Assembly (NCBI GenBank): GCA_001898645.1
Contig: MKUQ01000014.1
Coordinates: forward strand, 160,352 to 224,351
Reading direction: 5' to 3'
DNA: 64,000 bases
DNA from: Burkholderiales bacterium 70-64
Lineage (GTDB): Bacteria > Pseudomonadota > Gammaproteobacteria > Burkholderiales > Burkholderiaceae_E
This document shows, one piece after another, positions 61,030-64,000 of the stretch. A program made the translations under genes and the position numbers. Under the pieces are notes generated by a model, which did not search any database, was not told the DNA's origin, and was given only the letters and a program-made list of their open reading frames with translations. Each line of letters begins with the position of its first letter. Within the stretch, counting starts at the first letter, position 1.

Positions 61030-62397
61030 ATGACCACGATCGCCCGCAATACCGCCCTCATTCCCCTTCCAACCGCCGACCGCCTGTTCGGCTGGCGTGA
61101 CCACGCTGCGCTGTGGCTGAGCCTGGGCGTGGGCCTGCTGGTGATGCAGGTGGGCGCTTACCTCGTGCCGGCGCTCGGCACTCGGGCGGCGCTGGCCGCG
61201 ATCCTCGGCGGCTCGGTGATCGGCGCCGGGCTGCTCGCATGGACCGCGAAGATCGGCTGCGACAGCGGCCTGTCGAGCGCCGGCCTGATGCACGCGGCCT
61301 ACGGCAGCAGCTTCGCGCGCCTGCCCGTGCTGCTGAACATCGTCCAGCTCATCGGCTGGACCACTTTCGAGCTGGTGGTGATGCGCGACGGCCTGGTGGG
61401 GATCGCCCGCCAGGCGGGGGTGCTCGCGTCGGCCTCCGGGCCGGCATCGGCATCGGCGCCGGACGTCGCCGGTGCATCATCGCTCACGCTCGCGCCCGGG
61501 CTCGCCTCCTCGCTGCCCACGCTGCTGGCGACCCTGGCGCTCGGGGTGCTGCTGCTGGCGCTGCTGGCGGGCTCGATGGTGGCGCTGGTGCGCAAGTTCA
61601 TCGGCCGCTTCGGCCTGCCGCTGGTGATCCTGTCGCTGGCCTGGCTGTCCTGGCAGTTCCTCGACAAGGCGCGCGCCATAGGCTGGGCCGACTTGTGGAA
61701 CCGGCCCGGCGAGGGCGGCATGAGCACGCTGTCGGCGCTCGACCTGGTGATCGCCATGCCCATCTCCTGGCTGCCCCTGGTGGCCGACTTCGCGCGCCAC
61801 GGCCGCGACGGGGCGAGCGCGCTGCGCGGCACATGGCTGGGCTACGCGATCGCCAACATCTGGTGCTACGCGCTCGGCGTGCTGGTGGCGCTGACCACTC
61901 CCTCGACCGACCTGGTGGCTGCGCTGCTGCTCGCCCAGGGCGGCCTGATCGCCCTCGGGCTGATCCTGGTCGACGAGGTCGACAACGCCTACGGCGACGT
62001 GTATTCGGCGTCGGTGGCCGGGCACAGCCTGCTGCCGCGCTGGAGCACGCGGCGCTGGGGCGTGCTGCTGGCGCTCGCGTGCACGGCGCTGGCGCTGGTG
62101 CTGCCGATGCACAGCCTCGAGCCCTTCCTGCTGATGCTCAGCTCGGTGTTCGTGCCGCTGTACGGCGTGATCCTCGGGCGGCTAGCCGGGCGCGGCGACG
62201 TAGCCTCGCTGGTGGGCGCCGAGAGGACCAATGCGGGGGCGGTGGCGATCTGGCTGCTCGGCGTGGCGATGTTCCATCTGCTGCCGCTGGTCTCGGCGCA
62301 GTGGGGCTCGGCGCTGCCGACGCTGGCACTCACTTTCGTCCTGGCGCGCCTGTCGCGTGTGGGCGGCGCAGCGGCGGCGCCCAAGGCGGTGCCATGA
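61030..62397 (+). CDS. cytX: CytX-type hydroxymethylpyrimidine transporter
   Basis: 455 residues of the NCS1 permease family with about 12 helices. LWLSLGVGLLVMQVGAYLVPALGTRAALAAILGGSVIGA, GLMHAAYGSSFARLPVLLNIVQLIGWTTFELVVMRDG and SWLPLVADFARHGRDG are in the pattern of CodB-like carriers. The TPP riboswitch directly upstream identifies it as thiamine-precursor (HMP) uptake. Its stop overlaps a 35-codon remnant gene start (ATGA). Confidence 0.9.
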   Translation: MTTIARNTALIPLPTADRLFGWRDHAALWLSLGVGLLVMQVGAYLVPALGTRAALAAILGGSVIGAGLLAWTAKIGCDSGLSSAGLMHAAYGSSFARLPVLLNIVQLIGWTTFELVVMRDGLVGIARQAGVLASASGPASASAPDVAGASSLTLAPGLASSLPTLLATLALGVLLLALLAGSMVALVRKFIGRFGLPLVILSLAWLSWQFLDKARAIGWADLWNRPGEGGMSTLSALDLVIAMPISWLPLVADFARHGRDGASALRGTWLGYAIANIWCYALGVLVALTTPSTDLVAALLLAQGGLIALGLILVDEVDNAYGDVYSASVAGHSLLPRWSTRRWGVLLALACTALALVLPMHSLEPFLLMLSSVFVPLYGVILGRLAGRGDVASLVGAERTNAGAVAIWLLGVAMFHLLPLVSAQWGSALPTLALTFVLARLSRVGGAAAAPKAVP

Positions 62398-62501
62398 TCC
62401 CGTTGCCGGTGCTCGATCTCGCGCCGGTGCGCGAGGGCGACACGCTGCTCGCGCGGCTCACCCGCGGCGCCCTCGGCTTGGCAACGCCACATGCCGCCTG
62501 A
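62394..62501 (+). pseudogene. 5' remnant of a luciferase-like monooxygenase gene
   Basis: ATG 62394 opens MIPLPVLDLAPVREGDTLL, which matches [19 protein letters not shown] of the full luciferase-like gene at 62984 in 13 of the first 17 residues. After about codon 18 the similarity stops and the frame ends at codon 35. It looks like the start of a gene cut by the arrival of the methyltransferase gene, or a partial duplication. Confidence 0.6.
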
Positions 62502-62976
62502 ACGACCGCGGCTGCTCGACCGTCTCGAGCTGAAGGTCCCGCCGCCGGTCGTCACGCTCGCGGTCGGCATGCTGATGTGGCTCGTGGCGGGCCGGCTGCC
62601 TGCGCTCGATTTCGCGCTGCCGCTGCGGACCGCGCTCGCGTCGGCGTTCGTGCTGGCCGGCCTCGCGCTCACGGGCGCCTGCGCATGGCAGTTCCGGCGC
62701 GCCGGCACCACCGTCAACCCGATGAAGCCGACGAAGGCCTCGGCGCTCGTCGACACCGGCTTCTATCGCCTCAGCCGCAATCCGATCTACCTGGGCGATG
62801 CGCTGATCCTCGTCGGGTGGGGGCTTGGTCTCGCGAATCTCGCGTCGCTCGCGGCCATCGCGCTATTCGTCGCGTACCTGAACCGTTTCCAGATCGGGCC
62901 GGAGGAGCGTGCGCTGCGTACCGCCTTCGGCGCGGAGTACGAGGCGTACCGGGCTCGCGTGCGGCGCTGGATATGA
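62491..62976 (+). CDS. Isoprenylcysteine carboxyl methyltransferase-like membrane protein
   Basis: 161 residues with four helices. The family core [45 protein letters not shown] and [28 protein letters not shown] are those of the ICMT/PEMT-like group that methylates small lipophilic or thiol substrates. The bacterial target is unknown. Start ATG 62491 lies inside the luciferase remnant, and its stop is eight bases before the full luciferase-like gene. Confidence 0.85.
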   Translation: MPPERPRLLDRLELKVPPPVVTLAVGMLMWLVAGRLPALDFALPLRTALASAFVLAGLALTGACAWQFRRAGTTVNPMKPTKASALVDTGFYRLSRNPIYLGDALILVGWGLGLANLASLAAIALFVAYLNRFQIGPEERALRTAFGAEYEAYRARVRRWI

Positions 62977-62983
62977 TGCGGTG

Positions 62984-63967
62984 ATGATCCCGTTGTCCGT
63001 TCTCGACCTGGTCCACGTGCGCGAAGGCGACACGCCCGCCGATGCGCTGCGCCACGCGCTCGAGCTCGCCCGGCATTGCGAACGCCGCGGCTATCGGCGC
63101 TACTGGGTGGCCGAGCACCACAACATGACGGGGATCGCCAGCGCGGCGACCTCGGTCGTCATCGGCCATGTGGCCGGCGGAACGAGCACGATGCGCATCG
63201 GCGCCGGCGGCATCATGCTGCCGAACCATGCGCCGCTGGTGATCGCCGAGCAGTTCGGCACGCTCGAGTCGCTGTATCCGGGGCGCATCGACCTCGGCCT
63301 CGGGCGCGCGCCCGGCACCGACCCGGTGACGATGCGCGCATTGCGCCGCGATCCGAACGCCGCCGACAGCTTCGCCGACGACGTGCTCGAGCTTCAGGCG
63401 CTGTTCGGGCCGGTGCAGCCGGGGCAGCCGTACCGCGCCGTTCCCGGTGCGGGGCTGAACGTGCCGCTGTGGATCCTGGGCTCGAGCCTGTACGGCGCGC
63501 AGCTCGCCGCGGCGCTCGGCCTGCCGTATTCGTTCGCGTCGCACTTTGCGCCCGAGGCGCTGATGCATGCGCTCGCCACGTACCGCGAGCACTTCCGCGC
63601 GTCGGCGCATCTCGCGGCGCCGTACGCAATGCCCGGCGTGAACGTCGTTGTCGCCGACACCGACGACGAGGCGCGGCGGCTGTACACGAGCGCGCAGCAG
63701 GCCTTCACGCGGATGATCCGCAACACGCGCGGCCAGCTGCCGGCGCCGGTCGGCGACATCGAATCGCTCTGGACGCCGGCGGAGAAGGCGCAGGTCTCGC
63801 GCATGCTCGCGTGCTCGTTCGTCGGCTCGCCGGACACCGTGCGTCGCGAGCTGCGGGCATTCGTAGCGCGCACGAATGCCGACGAGCTGATCGTCGCGTC
63901 GGCGATCTTCGATCCGGCGGCGCGGCGGCGGTCGTACGAGCTGCTTGCGGATGCGTGGATCGACTGA
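62984..63967 (+). CDS. Luciferase-like flavin monooxygenase family protein
   Basis: 327 residues. [65 protein letters not shown] is typical of the LLM family; [42 protein letters not shown] binds flavin. FMNH2 with oxygen and a substrate is expected, but no specific reaction can be given. The same start motif appears truncated 590 bp upstream. The end of the window, 33 bp after its stop, has no feature. Confidence 0.9.
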   Translation: MIPLSVLDLVHVREGDTPADALRHALELARHCERRGYRRYWVAEHHNMTGIASAATSVVIGHVAGGTSTMRIGAGGIMLPNHAPLVIAEQFGTLESLYPGRIDLGLGRAPGTDPVTMRALRRDPNAADSFADDVLELQALFGPVQPGQPYRAVPGAGLNVPLWILGSSLYGAQLAAALGLPYSFASHFAPEALMHALATYREHFRASAHLAAPYAMPGVNVVVADTDDEARRLYTSAQQAFTRMIRNTRGQLPAPVGDIESLWTPAEKAQVSRMLACSFVGSPDTVRRELRAFVARTNADELIVASAIFDPAARRRSYELLADAWID

Positions 63968-64000
63968 GTAACCGTCTTCCGAGTCAAGCGCCGTGAAGCG

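Overview
The window is very GC-rich (roughly 70%) and tightly packed, with many ATGA, GTGA and TTGA overlaps. It looks like the chromosome of a betaproteobacterium, probably Burkholderiales. Pointers are a glutathione operon of the proteobacterial GshA type running into a nitrogen-style PTS (manX-ptsH-ptsI), a CzcCBA metal pump, an SHP/diheme cytochrome/b561 set and a TPP-riboswitch-controlled cytX. I see no rRNA, tRNA, CRISPR array, prophage or complete insertion sequence.

Layout. 0-1.6 kb: 3' part of a membrane family-2 glycosyltransferase. 1.7-8.1 kb: gshA-gshB-manX-ptsH, an acyl-CoA synthetase, then ptsI. 8.1-10.4 kb (minus): double-rhodanese sulfurtransferase, YeeE/YedE transporter and a 54-residue membrane protein. 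10.5-18.3 kb: czcCBA plus its two-component system, behind three direct repeats spaced 11 bp apart. 18.3-24.1 kb: a DMT transporter and a NodT-MacA-MacB type efflux set. 24.2-35.8 kb is an accessory stretch: MFS transporter, VapBC, an ArsD-like protein, a thioesterase, TumE/TumA, the cytochrome trio, a methyltransferase/LysR pair, a GST, a third toxin-antitoxin pair and a cNMP-binding flavoprotein. 35.8-42.5 kb: RIO kinase, triple-module QueD, QueE, two MoeA genes (one fused to a binding-protein domain) and a DnaQ-like exonuclease. 42.5-54.0 kb: NTF2-like, MoaF-like and SDR proteins, then ALDH, GMC oxidoreductase, a complete Liv-type ABC importer and an AraC regulator, which together look like uptake and oxidation of an alcohol or aldehyde. 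54.2-56.8 kb: UspA, a CBS protein and an SpmA-SpmB fusion. 56.9-60.6 kb (minus): a five-gene cassette of two Tat-like secreted paralogues, a PqqD-like protein, an HPr-kinase-related protein and a nucleotidyltransferase. 60.6-64.0 kb: TPP riboswitch-cytX, then a 35-codon remnant of a luciferase-like gene, an isoprenylcysteine-methyltransferase-like gene and a full luciferase-like monooxygenase.

The strongest candidate for a little-described system is the minus-strand cassette at 56.9-60.6 kb. It pairs enzymes resembling those that tailor lasso peptides (PqqD-like recognition element, HprK-like kinase, NTP_transf_5 nucleotidyltransferase) with two secreted paralogous proteins and has none of the lasso-forming enzymes. 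Other notable items are the triple-module QueD, the acyl-CoA synthetase inserted between ptsH and ptsI, an ArsD that has lost its N-terminal cysteines, a thioredoxin-reductase-like protein without its redox disulfide, and two toxin-antitoxin operators built over the first start codon.
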